Notes: generated by a model not told the origin, from the letters alone. DNA of 64,000 bases from CAYOUV01 sp963790075 (GCA_963790075.1 CAWBNG010000008.1:496001-560000), one strand, 5' to 3'. Shown: positions 41,227 through 50,160, counted from the stretch's first letter. A program made the numbers and translations.

Positions 41227-42975
41227 ATGCCTGCCTCACTGATCGAAAACGACTCTCTCCTGGCAATTGACGTAGGCACCGCGACCACGCGGGCCCTGCT
41301 CTTCGACGTAGTCGAAGGGTCATATCGTTTTATTGCCTCCGGGCAGGCACCAACCACAGCCGAAGCCCCCATGAAAGATGTGGGTGAAGGCGTTCGAATG
41401 GCAATTGAAACCCTGCAAACAGTGACTGGCCATAACTTATTGGACACGGATGGTCGCTTGATCATGCCCGTTCAACCTGACGGTCAAGGCGTCGACTCGG
41501 TGGCGGCCACTATCTCCGCTGGTCCGGCTCTGCGGACGGTCATTGTTGGCCTGCTCGAGGAAGTGTCATTGACCAGTGCCCAGCATCTGGCTGAGACGAC
41601 CTATACCAGTATTGTTGAAACGCTTGATATGAACGATCGCCGCCCTCAGGACGAGCAAATTGATAGTGTGATCCGTGCCCGACCTGACCTGGTGATTATC
41701 ACTGGCGGTACGGATGAGGGCGCTTCGAATTCTGTACAGAAAGCCCTGGAGGCTATCGGACTGACCTGCTACCTGATGCCTGCCGAAAAACGACCAGCAG
41801 TCCTATTCGCCGGAAATCAGGAATTAACTGAAGAAGTACGTTCCTCGCTCGGAAAATTAGCCAGTAAGCTGCGTTTCAGCCCGAATGTGCGGCCATCCCT
41901 TGATACCGAGGATCTCGGCCCAGCCAGCAAGGCTTTGGCAGAACTTGTTCCCGATATCCGCAAGGGGCAACTCAAAGGCGTCGGTGAACTGGACAGTTGG
42001 TCCGGAGGACACCTGCTGCCCTCGGCCTACGGGATGGGACGCATAATTCGCTTCTTAAGCCAGGTGTACAGTAAAGGCATCCTGGGAGTAGACGTGGGCG
42101 CTTCTGCGACGGTTGTAGCGGCGGGATTTACCGGCGAACATTCGGTCAGCGTTTATCCTCAATTTGGCATGGGCGAGCACGTGGCAGGGTTATTGCGCTA
42201 TATATCCTTGGAACATATCATGCGCTGGATGTTGCTGGACATCGCGCCTGACAAAGTACGCGATTATCTTTACCAACAAGCCCTCTACCCGACCAGCATC
42301 CCGGCCACCAAGGAAGACCTGGCAATCTCCCAGGCCCTGGCACGCGAGGTCTTGCGCCTGTCCTTGAAGGCTGCGACCTCCAGTTTCCCACCCAATGAAA
42401 AATCTTTACGTCATGATTTGCTGCCGGTGTTTGAAATGATCCTGGCTGGAGGCTCGCCGATTACGAATGCTCCGACATTTGGACAGAGCCTGCTACTCTT
42501 GTTGGATGCCATCCAGCCAGTAGGAGTCTCGACGGTTGTGCTCGATCAAAATAATCTACTATCCCTGCTGGGTGTGGCGGCCGAGAAGAACAATTTGATT
42601 CCAGTACAGGTGCTCGAATCAAACGCTTTTGTCAATCTAGCGACGGTGGTTTCGCCGATAGCCTCAGCTAGTTATGGCGCGCCAGTGGTTCGAGCTCGTC
42701 TGATTCCGGATAGCGGCAATGAAGCCAAGGTGGACGTCAAACACGGTAATCTGGAAATCCTGCCCCTGCCGGCCAACCAGATGGGACAGCTTGCCCTGCA
42801 ACCGGCCCGCCGTGTGGACGTTGGCTTCGGCCCGGGCCGCAGTGGAGCCATGCGTGTAGTCGGCGGTGTGCTTGGCGTAGTAATCGATGCGCGTGGACGT
42901 CCACTGGCATTACCGGAAGATCCCACCCGGCGGCGCGAATTGATCAAGAAATGGTTATGGACGGTTGGAGGTTGA
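41227..42975 (+). CDS. MutL-family actin-like ATPase (glutamate mutase L-like)
   Basis: A 582-residue ASKHA-fold protein resembling MutL. Phosphate-1 loop LAIDVGTATTRALLFD (near residue 12), and phosphate-2-like GILGVDVGASATVVAAGF (near 285). MutL proteins are usually linked to adenosylcobalamin mutases such as GlmS/GlmE, but none is near. Instead the gene sits among membrane proteins, as FtsA/PilM-type ATPases do. I infer a structural or assembly role for the 36.3-44.6 kb cluster; a B12-enzyme chaperone role is the alternative. Confidence 0.75.
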   Translation: MPASLIENDSLLAIDVGTATTRALLFDVVEGSYRFIASGQAPTTAEAPMKDVGEGVRMAIETLQTVTGHNLLDTDGRLIMPVQPDGQGVDSVAATISAGPALRTVIVGLLEEVSLTSAQHLAETTYTSIVETLDMNDRRPQDEQIDSVIRARPDLVIITGGTDEGASNSVQKALEAIGLTCYLMPAEKRPAVLFAGNQELTEEVRSSLGKLASKLRFSPNVRPSLDTEDLGPASKALAELVPDIRKGQLKGVGELDSWSGGHLLPSAYGMGRIIRFLSQVYSKGILGVDVGASATVVAAGFTGEHSVSVYPQFGMGEHVAGLLRYISLEHIMRWMLLDIAPDKVRDYLYQQALYPTSIPATKEDLAISQALAREVLRLSLKAATSSFPPNEKSLRHDLLPVFEMILAGGSPITNAPTFGQSLLLLLDAIQPVGVSTVVLDQNNLLSLLGVAAEKNNLIPVQVLESNAFVNLATVVSPIASASYGAPVVRARLIPDSGNEAKVDVKHGNLEILPLPANQMGQLALQPARRVDVGFGPGRSGAMRVVGGVLGVVIDARGRPLALPEDPTRRRELIKKWLWTVGG

Positions 42976-42976
42976 T

Positions 42977-44032
42977 GTGCTCGCTCCGATAACACATATT
43001 CTTGGCCTGACCACCATTGTTCGCGAACGGATGCTACCAGTTTCCGGAAAAACCGTGGTGCGGCTGAATCAAAAAGTTTCAGCAACCGATGTGGTTGCTG
43101 TAGCCGAATATGCTCGCGAGCATGTGCTGATTGATGTCTCACGCAATTTGGGTATCTCCCAAGATGTGGCTGATGAGCTGATCCGTTGCAAGGTCGGAGA
43201 TCGCCTGAGCCAGGATATGGTCGTGGCCCAGTCCAGGGGGATGATGCCTAGAACGGTCCGCGTTCCACGCGATGGAAAAGTAGTCGCTGTCGGCGGTGGG
43301 CAGGTTCTGATGGAAGTCGGTGAAACCAGGTTGGAGTTGCACGCGGGTATTCCCGGTATGGTCGTCAATATTATCCCGGATCGCGGCGTGGTCATCCAGA
43401 CGGTCGGTGCGCTGATCCAGGGCGTATGGGGCAACGGTCACGCAGATACGGGCTTGATGCTGCCCTTGGCAGAGGGACCGGATACTGTCCTTACGCCCAA
43501 CCAGATGGATGTCAGCCTGCGCGGTTCGATCATCCTCGGATGTATTTGCCAAGACCCCGATACGCTGCGCACCGCAGCCGAGTTGCCTGTGCGCGGTCTG
43601 ATCCTGGCCAGCATGTCTCCGGCTCTGATCCCGTTGGCATTACAGATGCGATTTCCGATCGTGGTCCTGGATGGCTTTGGTATGCAACCGATGAATTCGG
43701 CTGCCTATAAGCTGCTCATCACGAATGCGAAACGCGAAGTCACGCTAAGCGCGGAACATTATGATCGCTATAGCGGCAACCGGCCCGAAGTGATCATCCC
43801 CCTGCCGGTCACTGACCAGCCGGCTGAGCCGCGTAATATTGAAGCATTTGCACCTAATCAGCAGGTGCGCGTACGCCGATCACCGTATGCCGGGGTATTT
43901 GGTACATTGGTCGACCTAAAACCAGGATTGACCACCTTGCCGAGTGGCCTGCGAGCCCTGGCTGCAGACGTCAAATTGGATAATGGGGAACTCATCGTTG
44001 TTCCTCTGGTAAACTTGGAAGTTGTGGGATAA
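42977..44032 (+). CDS. Sandwich-hybrid and KOW-like protein of the cluster
   Basis: 351 residues from the GTG at 42977, 5 bases after GGAGG and one base after the ATPase gene. Residues 90-140 (VRVPRDGKVVAVGGGQVLME to ELHAGIPGMVV) resemble a lipoyl/RnfC-like barrel-sandwich hybrid. The last 65 residues (NQQVRVRRSPYAGVFGTLVD to ELIVVPLVNLEVV) look like a KOW or SH3-like barrel. The middle has repeated hydrophobic beta strands. No catalytic residues are recognised. It may be an adaptor tied to the ATPase. Confidence 0.65.
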   Translation: MLAPITHILGLTTIVRERMLPVSGKTVVRLNQKVSATDVVAVAEYAREHVLIDVSRNLGISQDVADELIRCKVGDRLSQDMVVAQSRGMMPRTVRVPRDGKVVAVGGGQVLMEVGETRLELHAGIPGMVVNIIPDRGVVIQTVGALIQGVWGNGHADTGLMLPLAEGPDTVLTPNQMDVSLRGSIILGCICQDPDTLRTAAELPVRGLILASMSPALIPLALQMRFPIVVLDGFGMQPMNSAAYKLLITNAKREVTLSAEHYDRYSGNRPEVIIPLPVTDQPAEPRNIEAFAPNQQVRVRRSPYAGVFGTLVDLKPGLTTLPSGLRALAADVKLDNGELIVVPLVNLEVVG

Positions 44033-44071
44033 TTATTTACAAGGTCATTAATAAAATGCGAGGAGAGTCCT

Positions 44072-44617
44072 ATGTATGGCGATGACGAAATGAACATGAA
44101 CGAGACGCCGCCGGAGGAATCCAGCAATCGTACCTTCCTGATCGCTGCCAGCATTCTAGGTGGGATTGTGTTGCTCTCGATTGCCTGTCTGGCTGGATAT
44201 GCTCTGCTGGTGCTGCCAGGCCAACGAAATGCCCAGCAAGCCCAAAATGCGACCGCAGTGGCGCAGCAAACACAGATTGGCCAGGCCCTGACGGATACTG
44301 CCGTCGCCCAGGCATTCCAGTTTACTGCAACAGCTGAGGCAGCTCCGACTGCAACGCCTACCCCCAGCCCCACCCCGGTCGTGGCCCAGGCGACAGCAAC
44401 TCCGTCCTCGCCAACCCCTGATCCGGCTACCTCGACAGTTGCCGCTGCACTGACCCAGGCCGCCTTGATCACCCAGACGGTGATTGCGACTTCCACTGCC
44501 CTGCCCGATACCGGTTTCGCTGATCAGGTCGGCGCGCCGATGTTGGCGCTCATTGCCATTGCGCTGGTAGTGGTCATTCTTGTGGCTCGCAGGATGCGCA
44601 CGGCTCCAACCAAATAG
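44072..44617 (+). CDS. Ala/Thr/Pro-rich surface protein with LPDTG sorting-like signal
   Basis: 181 residues, GAGGAGAG before the ATG. One helix (23-47) near the N-terminus, then an Ala/Gln/Thr-rich stalk with PTATPTPSPTP repeats, then LPDTG (144-148), a second helix (155-172) and a basic tail RRMRTAPTK. This is the layout of a sortase substrate except that a long uncleaved-looking helix precedes the stalk. No sortase is in the window. It is 39 bp after the cluster and is followed by a terminator. Confidence 0.7.
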   Translation: MYGDDEMNMNETPPEESSNRTFLIAASILGGIVLLSIACLAGYALLVLPGQRNAQQAQNATAVAQQTQIGQALTDTAVAQAFQFTATAEAAPTATPTPSPTPVVAQATATPSSPTPDPATSTVAAALTQAALITQTVIATSTALPDTGFADQVGAPMLALIAIALVVVILVARRMRTAPTK

Positions 44618-44676
44618 ACTTATCCCGGCTTTGTAAAGGTGGAAAACCTTTGCAGGGCTTGCGTAATCTAAAATAA

Positions 44677-44720
44677 AAGCGTGAACGCGAGATATTTCTC
44701 GGCGTTCACGCTTGTGTTTT
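44677..44720 (+). terminator. Terminator of the 36.3-44.6 kb cluster
   Basis: AAGCGTGAACGC pairs with GCGTTCACGCTT around an inner GAGA/TCTC hairpin, followed by GTGTTTTGGGTTTTT. Confidence 0.8.
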
Positions 44721-44752
44721 GGGTTTTTGCTTTGTTAATTTCTTTTTGGGGT

Positions 44753-46214
44753 TTATACCACGCTTTCAGCTACCTGTTCCCCATAAGCCAGAAGTGCCTT
44801 AACCATCTCCTGGCTGCGCCCCTCAGCATAGACGCGCAATACGGGCTCCGTGCCGGATGGGCGGATCAATAGCCACGAGTTCATCCGTCAGAATGTATTT
44901 GGCCCCGTCCAGGTTGCTGACCTCGGATACCTTCTGCCCGCCGATCTCGGCCGGGACTTGTTTGGTCAGATAATCGACCATCTCGGCCTTGGCGACCGGA
45001 CGATTAAGGCGTAAGTCGCTGCGCTCGTAAAAGGCCGGACCGACATCGGTTAACAGTTCCTCGACCAGGTCGTAGAGCGATTTGCCCCAGGCGGCGATCA
45101 ATTCGACCAGTAGCAAACCCATGATCGGCCCATCGCCTTCGGGGATGTGTCCTTTGAATGAGATGCCGCCCGATTCCTCACCACCGATTAAAACATCTTC
45201 CCTCATCATGTAATCGGCAATGTGGTTAAAACCAACCGGGGTCTCGTGGAGTGTCAGGCCATAGCGCTTGGCCAGGCGGTCGATCATGCGCGTAGTGGAG
45301 ACAGTGCGTACAACCGAGCCGCTCCAGCCGCGCTGCTCGACCAGGTATTTAAGTGAGAGTGCCATGATCTTGTGTGGATCGACGAAATTGCCGCGCTCGT
45401 CCATGGCACCGATACGGTCTGCGTCTCCGTCGGTGGCCAGGCCGAAGTTGCCCATCCCCGAACTGACGGCGGACGCCAGCGCGCCCAGGTTCTTGGCAAT
45501 TGGCTCGGGGTGCACACCGCCGAATCCAGGGTTCATTTCATTGCGGATTTCAGCAATCTCGCACCCGGTGCCTTGTAAAAAGCCTTTGATCACGCCGCGA
45601 CCGGAACCGTACATCGAATCGACCACAAAGCGCTGCGGATTTTCGGCAATCACATCTGAATTGATCAACGTGCGCAGGTGATCGTAGTAAGCTGGCAGTG
45701 GGTTGATTTTCTGAATCAATCCCAGTTGACGGGCCTGAGCAAAATCCATCAAGTTGGGGCCGCGGGAACGTTCTTCGTTGTCGTTAATATAGACTTCCAC
45801 GCGGCGGCATTGTTCAGGCAGTGCCGATCCACCGTAGGACGATTTGAGTTTAACGCCATTGTAGCGCGGTGCATTGTGCGACGCGGTGATCATCACGCCC
45901 GCCACGGCATTCTGGTTTTTAACCGCATACGAAATCGACGGGGTGGGCGCGTCTGCCTGTGCCAGCAGCACATGGAAACCGTTGGCAGCCAGCACGCGCG
46001 CCACCTCACCGGCATAGCGGTCTGAGAGGAAGCGCGTGTCGAACCCGACCACGATCTTCTTTGCATCAGGGATTGCGTGGCCGTTGCCAGATTTGTCCCA
46101 ATGCTCCGATGCAACGGCATCGGCGATGGCTTGCGCTACCATGCGCAGGTTGCCATATGTAAACGAGTCTGAAATGACGGCCCGCCAGCCGTCAGTGCCA
46201 AAATGGATCGGCAT
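44753..46214 (-). pseudogene. Phosphoglucomutase/phosphomannomutase with a C-terminal frameshift
   Basis: Alpha-D-phosphohexomutase that interconverts hexose 1- and 6-phosphates. From the ATG at 46214 the frame carries FGTDGWR, the phosphoserine loop VMITASHNAP, metal loop ATDGDADRIG and sugar loop GGEESGG. As read, it stops at 44823 after 463 residues, just where domain 4 begins. In the next frame the missing end is intact: SWLLIRPSGTEPVLRVYAEG, continuing to a stop at 44753. One extra base near 44880-44881 explains this. RPSGTEP binds the substrate phosphate, so the truncated form would be impaired. It may be a real mutation or a sequencing error. Confidence 0.85.
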
Positions 46215-46235
46215 ACATAACTCCCGATAGTAGAT

Positions 46236-47471
46236 TTACCAGTTCGGTATGGGGGTTGCTGTAACCAGCACGTCCTGCAATATCCAGCCCTCGATCTCGC
46301 GCCCATCCGGCAGCGAGGCGCTGACGTGCACCCAGATCGATCCCTTATACTGTTGTACATCCGGCAGCACCTGCACCAGATAATCATTGGACAGCGACAT
46401 GACTATCGGCCCGCCGGGTTCTTCACGGATGATGGCCCCGCCAAAGTCCTTCGAGAAGATACGGGCGTAAACCGGGGTTGGAAGCGGGGTGATTGTGGTG
46501 GTGGGGGTTAACGAGGGTGGGATGGAAAATGTCGGTGTGCGATTCGGTGTGGGGGTGGAAGCGATTGTGGCAATGACCGTCCGCGTGTGGATCGGGGTGT
46601 ACTGCAGTGGTCCCGCAGCCGTTACCTGCGTCTCGACCGAAGCCGTCGGCGTGCTGGTCGCGTTCAGGGCTGGGATTTGTGCCGGAAGGCTGCCTCCCAT
46701 TCCACTCAATACCAGCAGCACGCCCACGCCAATCACCAGGATGATCCCGCTAAAGGCGTAACCCAGGAACGAGCGCGGTCGGAAGCCCAGCAATGCCAGG
46801 GTTGCTACACCAAACAGGCCGGCCCAAGCGAAGTAGACCAGGAAGACCAACAAGCCCTGTGGCCAGATGCCCTCCGCACCGCTGCCCAGGCCAAAAGCGG
46901 CCGCGCTGAGCGGCAGGAACAACCCGTAGGCCAGCATCGCGCTTGGCAGGATGGGTTTATCCTCCGAGCGCACAAATGAGATATTCAAGACGATTGCGCC
47001 AACCGCCAGTACCAATAGACTTGGCCACCATAGACGGCTGTCCGCCAGGGCGCGCGTCAGCGGCAGGGGCATCCAGATTCGTGCAGCAAACCCGGCCAAC
47101 AGGCCGGCGATGAAGATCAGCAGGGCATTGACCAGCAGCGCGGCTAGGGTGTGAAAGAAAAAGCGGAACGAGCCGGTCACGGCAGCCAGCGTCATACCCA
47201 CCCAGGGGGTCATTAACGGGGCCAGCAGGATGCCGAAGAACAGCAAGGCCTGTGAATCCAGAATATAGGCCAGTCCCAGGATCGCCCCACTTGTCAGAGC
47301 GAACAGGAAGAATTCGTAGGAAGGATAAGACCGCCGCGAGAGTTGTTCGAGCAGGGCAGCGCGTCCGACTGAGTCCAACGGGTGCATGCGGCGCTGCTGG
47401 CGGCGACGTCGGGCTCGCGAGGTGGGATTTGGGTCGATCGAAGGGGTGGAGGTTTCTTCGGGAAGGCTCAT
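46236..47471 (-). CDS. DUF389 membrane protein with C-terminal SH3-like domain
   Basis: 411 residues. After a basic N-terminus, the DUF389 (TIGR00341-like) membrane domain spans about 50-265 with seven or so helices, including GILLAPLMTPWVGM. A Thr/Pro-rich linker follows, then a bacterial SH3-like domain (about 340-405: GGAIIREEPGGPIVMSLSND, then EGWILQDVLV). The SH3 part should face the cell exterior and might bind cell wall. It shares a transcription unit with the HAD gene upstream (4-base overlap) and the phosphohexomutase downstream (21 bp). Confidence 0.82.
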   Translation of the reverse strand: MSLPEETSTPSIDPNPTSRARRRRQQRRMHPLDSVGRAALLEQLSRRSYPSYEFFLFALTSGAILGLAYILDSQALLFFGILLAPLMTPWVGMTLAAVTGSFRFFFHTLAALLVNALLIFIAGLLAGFAARIWMPLPLTRALADSRLWWPSLLVLAVGAIVLNISFVRSEDKPILPSAMLAYGLFLPLSAAAFGLGSGAEGIWPQGLLVFLVYFAWAGLFGVATLALLGFRPRSFLGYAFSGIILVIGVGVLLVLSGMGGSLPAQIPALNATSTPTASVETQVTAAGPLQYTPIHTRTVIATIASTPTPNRTPTFSIPPSLTPTTTITPLPTPVYARIFSKDFGGAIIREEPGGPIVMSLSNDYLVQVLPDVQQYKGSIWVHVSASLPDGREIEGWILQDVLVTATPIPNW

Positions 47472-47938
47472 TTGCGTAGCGTGGCCAGGATGCGGACGGG
47501 GTTATCGAGCAAATCGAGAGCGGTCAGGATGTCGGGCACGAGCAAGTCAGCCGCCAGCAAAGTTTCGACGGCTACGCCTTCAGACGACATGACGCAGATG
47601 CCCAGCCCGGCAGCTTTGAGCATCTCTAAATCGTTGGCGCCCTGGCCGATGGCGATCACCGATTCCGCACCCAGGTTTCGCACGTAATCCGCTTTTTGGG
47701 CCGCCTCATTGCCTGGCTTGACACGTACGGCGCTCAAGTTGAGTTGCTCGTCGATCACAGCCTGGCGGCCGTGCGTATCGGCGGTCAGCAGGTGCACGGA
47801 CAGCCGGTCGCGCAATAGGGCGATGCGTTTGGAAAGCCCGTCGATCAGAACACCATCCACGGCCAGGGTGCCGTTTACGTCGCTGACCAGATGTTGCAAA
47901 CGCAGTTCTCCGCGCCCAGAGATTTTGAGTTCGATCAT
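47468..47938 (-). CDS. HAD-like phosphatase, soluble P-type ATPase-like
   Basis: A 156-residue small HAD hydrolase. Motif I is VSDVNGTLAVDG, where the second Asp of DxDGT is Asn, as in a family labelled soluble P-type ATPase-like phosphatases. Motif II is LLTADTHG, motif III lysine is in VRVKPGNEAAQK, and motif IV is IGQGANDLEML. The Asn suggests phosphoryl-enzyme chemistry different from ordinary phosphatases. TATAAT lies 6 bases before the ATG with no Shine-Dalgarno. It leads the operon with the DUF389 gene. Confidence 0.8.
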   Translation of the reverse strand: MIELKISGRGELRLQHLVSDVNGTLAVDGVLIDGLSKRIALLRDRLSVHLLTADTHGRQAVIDEQLNLSAVRVKPGNEAAQKADYVRNLGAESVIAIGQGANDLEMLKAAGLGICVMSSEGVAVETLLAADLLVPDILTALDLLDNPVRILATLRK

Positions 47939-47944
47939 ATGATT

Positions 47945-47950
47945 ATTATA
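47945..47950 (-). promoter_or_regulatory. -10 box of the HAD gene, leaderless arrangement
   Basis: TATAAT on the minus strand, 6 bases from the ATG at 47938; no ribosome-binding site. Confidence 0.55.
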
Positions 47951-48037
47951 GCAGGGATGGAGAGGATGAGGAGGGCGCAGGTCGCCAGAAGCCTTCCGCG
48001 TGGCGAGGTTTTACTCCGCTGCTGGTTAGTTTGCGAC

Positions 48038-48065
48038 TTGACAAATTTCGTTGATTGCATATAAT
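48038..48065 (+). promoter_or_regulatory. Consensus sigma-70 promoter of the T-box transcript
   Basis: TTGACA (48038-48043), a 16-bp spacer and TATAAT (48060-48065). It is the strongest promoter match in the window and drives a leader with transcription start near 48072. Confidence 0.8.
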
Positions 48066-48084
48066 CGGCAAAACGATTAAATAT

Positions 48085-48429
48085 TTAAAGGCTGTGAAGA
48101 GGACGAGTAAGCCTCGTACGGCGGAACAGAGAGCAGGCGTTTGGTGCAAGTCCTGCCCGCACGACGATACTGACAGTGCGCTGCGCACCTGTCAGTATGA
48201 GACCGAATGGACCTCCGAGCCGCAGGGCAAAAGGAAACCAGTAGCCCGCGCCGGGAAGCCCCCGTTATAGGGCCAGGGTATAACTCCAGTAGTGGAGCGT
48301 ACCCGGAAGAGTGAGACTGGCTGTTTTCCCCGCGTGCATCACCGGGGATTTTTTTATAAGTTGGCCTAACTTGGGTGGCACCACGGACCAAAGCGTTCGT
48401 CCCATTTCGGGATGGACGCTTTTTGTTTT
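48085..48429 (+). promoter_or_regulatory. T-box leader, tryptophan-specific
   Basis: A long structured leader: AGAGGACGAGTAAG and CAGAGAGCAGG segments typical of stem I, a specifier GAATGGACC with codon TGG at 48208-48210, and the T-box sequence AACTTGGGTGGCACCACGG at 48368-48386. The competing terminator AAAGCGTTCGTCCC/GGGATGGACGCTTT followed by TTTTGTTTT lies at 48390-48429. Uncharged tRNA-Trp should bind and favour the antiterminator, switching on the small gene and TrpB2 downstream. A stem-III-like CCCCG/CGGGG hairpin with seven T (48328-48355) precedes the T-box. Confidence 0.88.
48390..48429 (+). terminator. T-box attenuator terminator
   Basis: A 14-bp stem (with G-U pairs), 5-base loop, and TTTTGTTTT. 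Its 5' arm directly follows the T-box sequence. Confidence 0.85.
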
Positions 48430-48475
48430 GCTTCGGAGTGTGTAAATGGCTTCGAATTTGAGAAAGGAGAGAGAA

Positions 48476-48673
48476 ATGCAAACACAGCCAGAAACGACTT
48501 TGACCGTTGAAGTTGCTGAACCAGTCAGTGAGTTCGAAAACCCGATGCAGGAATGCCTGTACGGCGTGCCAGATCAGGTTGCAGCCTTACCGGCTTCGGT
48601 CGTATTTGCAGCACGCAAGCACAGTGCCCGGGAAGAATCGGGACTGGGGCCGGCACCAACTTTTGTCCCTTAG
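48476..48673 (+). CDS. Small hypothetical protein between T-box and trpB2
   Basis: 65 residues with AAGGAGAGAG just before the ATG at 48476; an in-frame ATG at 48446 is an alternative. The sequence has a Val/Glu/Pro-rich start, then MQECLYGVPDQVAALPASVV and a polar tail. It contains no Trp and one Cys, so it is neither a Trp-codon leader peptide nor obviously an anti-TRAP-like zinc protein. Being under the T-box it should be made when tRNA-Trp is uncharged. Confidence 0.45.
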   Translation: MQTQPETTLTVEVAEPVSEFENPMQECLYGVPDQVAALPASVVFAARKHSAREESGLGPAPTFVP

Positions 48674-48786
48674 GCGTATGGAGGAGTAGCGATGTGTGTA
48701 TATCTTCGCTTTCGACCACCTTGAAGGGTTACTTTGAAAATTGTTATCTGACTTTTATAAACCAAAACCATTAAAGGAGAATTACC

Positions 48787-50160
48787 ATGACCGAACAAAC
48801 CCGTTTTCAATTGAGTGAATCCGATCTGCCGAAATTTTGGTACAACGTGATGGCCGACAGCCCGGTCACGCCCGCCCCGGTGCTGCGTCCGGACACGCTC
48901 GAGCCGGTCACACCGGACTTCCTGTCGGTCCTGTTTCCGATGGAGTTGATTCTGCAGGAGGTCTCGACCGAGCGCTACATCCAGATCCCCGATGAAGTGC
49001 GCGAGATATACAAGCTCTACCGGCCGACCCCGCTGGTGCGTGCGCGGCGCTTGGAGCAGGCACTTGGGACCCCAGCGCACATCTACTTCAAGAATGAGAG
49101 TGTATCTCCGGCAGGCAGCCACAAACCCAACACCGCTATCCCGCAGGCTTTCTACAATAAAATAGCCGGGACCAAAGCGCTGACCACCGAGACCGGCGCC
49201 GGGCAATGGGGCTCAGCCCTGGCGCTGGCCTGCAATTTCTTTGGTCTGGACCTGGAAGTCTACATGGTCAAGGTCTCGTACCAGCAGAAGCCCTACCGGC
49301 GTGTGATGATGGAAACCTATGGTGCGCAGGTGTTTGCCAGTCCAACCGACCGCACCAGTTATGGCCGTTCGGTGCTGGCCGAAAATCCTGACACTCCCGG
49401 ATCGCTGGGAATTGCCATCTCCGAAGCGGTTGAAGTTGCGGCTACATCTGGTGGCGCCAAGAAGTACAGTCTTGGCTCAGTTCTCAACCACGTGCTGACA
49501 CATCAGTCGGTGATTGGCGAGGAAGCCCTCAAACAGATGGATATGGCTGGTGAATACCCGGATGTGGTCATCGGGTGTGTGGGCGGTGGTTCGAACTTCG
49601 GTGGCATTGCCTACCCCTTCCTGCGCGAGAATCTCAAGAATGGGCAGCGCACGCGCCTGCTGGCAGTCGAGCCTAACGCGACTCCATCGCTGACCCGTGG
49701 CACATATACCTTCGATTATGGCGACACGGCCTGTATGGCCCCGGTCGTCAAAATGCACACGCTGGGCCATTCGTTCGTACCGCCCAGTATCCACGCTGGC
49801 GGATTGCGCTACCATGGCATGGCGCCCAGTATTTCAGCTTTCTGCGATGCAGGCCTGATCGACGCGGTAGCTGTGCCCCAAAAAGCCACCTTCGAGGCTG
49901 CCATGACGTTTGCCCGCGCAGAAGGTATCATTCCGGCACCGGAAAGCGCACATGCCATCCGCGTGGTGATTGACCAGGCGTTGGATGCCAAAGCCAAAGG
50001 CGAGAAACGCATCATTTTGTTCAACCTTTCGGGTCATGGACATTTCGATCTGTCCGCGTACGAGAAATATCTCAACAACGAATTGGAAGATTACGCTTAT
50101 CCAGCCGAGGCTATTCGGGCGGCGATGCTGGAATTACCGCAAGTGGACGTGCCCGCGTAA
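48787..50160 (+). CDS. trpB: Tryptophan synthase beta chain, TrpB2 type
   Basis: A 457-residue PLP enzyme of the TrpB2 branch, longer at the N-terminus than TrpB1. The Schiff-base lysine is K113 in AGSHKPNTA, with ETGAGQWGSALA as the phosphate/carboxylate loop and VGCVGGGSNFGG binding PLP phosphate. TrpB2 proteins join indole and serine, often without TrpA, and may salvage indole. AAGGAGAATTACC precedes the ATG. It is controlled by the Trp T-box upstream and no other trp gene is near, which suits a salvage role. Confidence 0.93.
   Translation: MTEQTRFQLSESDLPKFWYNVMADSPVTPAPVLRPDTLEPVTPDFLSVLFPMELILQEVSTERYIQIPDEVREIYKLYRPTPLVRARRLEQALGTPAHIYFKNESVSPAGSHKPNTAIPQAFYNKIAGTKALTTETGAGQWGSALALACNFFGLDLEVYMVKVSYQQKPYRRVMMETYGAQVFASPTDRTSYGRSVLAENPDTPGSLGIAISEAVEVAATSGGAKKYSLGSVLNHVLTHQSVIGEEALKQMDMAGEYPDVVIGCVGGGSNFGGIAYPFLRENLKNGQRTRLLAVEPNATPSLTRGTYTFDYGDTACMAPVVKMHTLGHSFVPPSIHAGGLRYHGMAPSISAFCDAGLIDAVAVPQKATFEAAMTFARAEGIIPAPESAHAIRVVIDQALDAKAKGEKRIILFNLSGHGHFDLSAYEKYLNNELEDYAYPAEAIRAAMLELPQVDVPA

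Noticed and set aside
41227..44032. A glutamate mutase operon
   Set aside because: Only the MutL-like ATPase is present; no GlmS or GlmE gene, and all neighbours are membrane or structural proteins.
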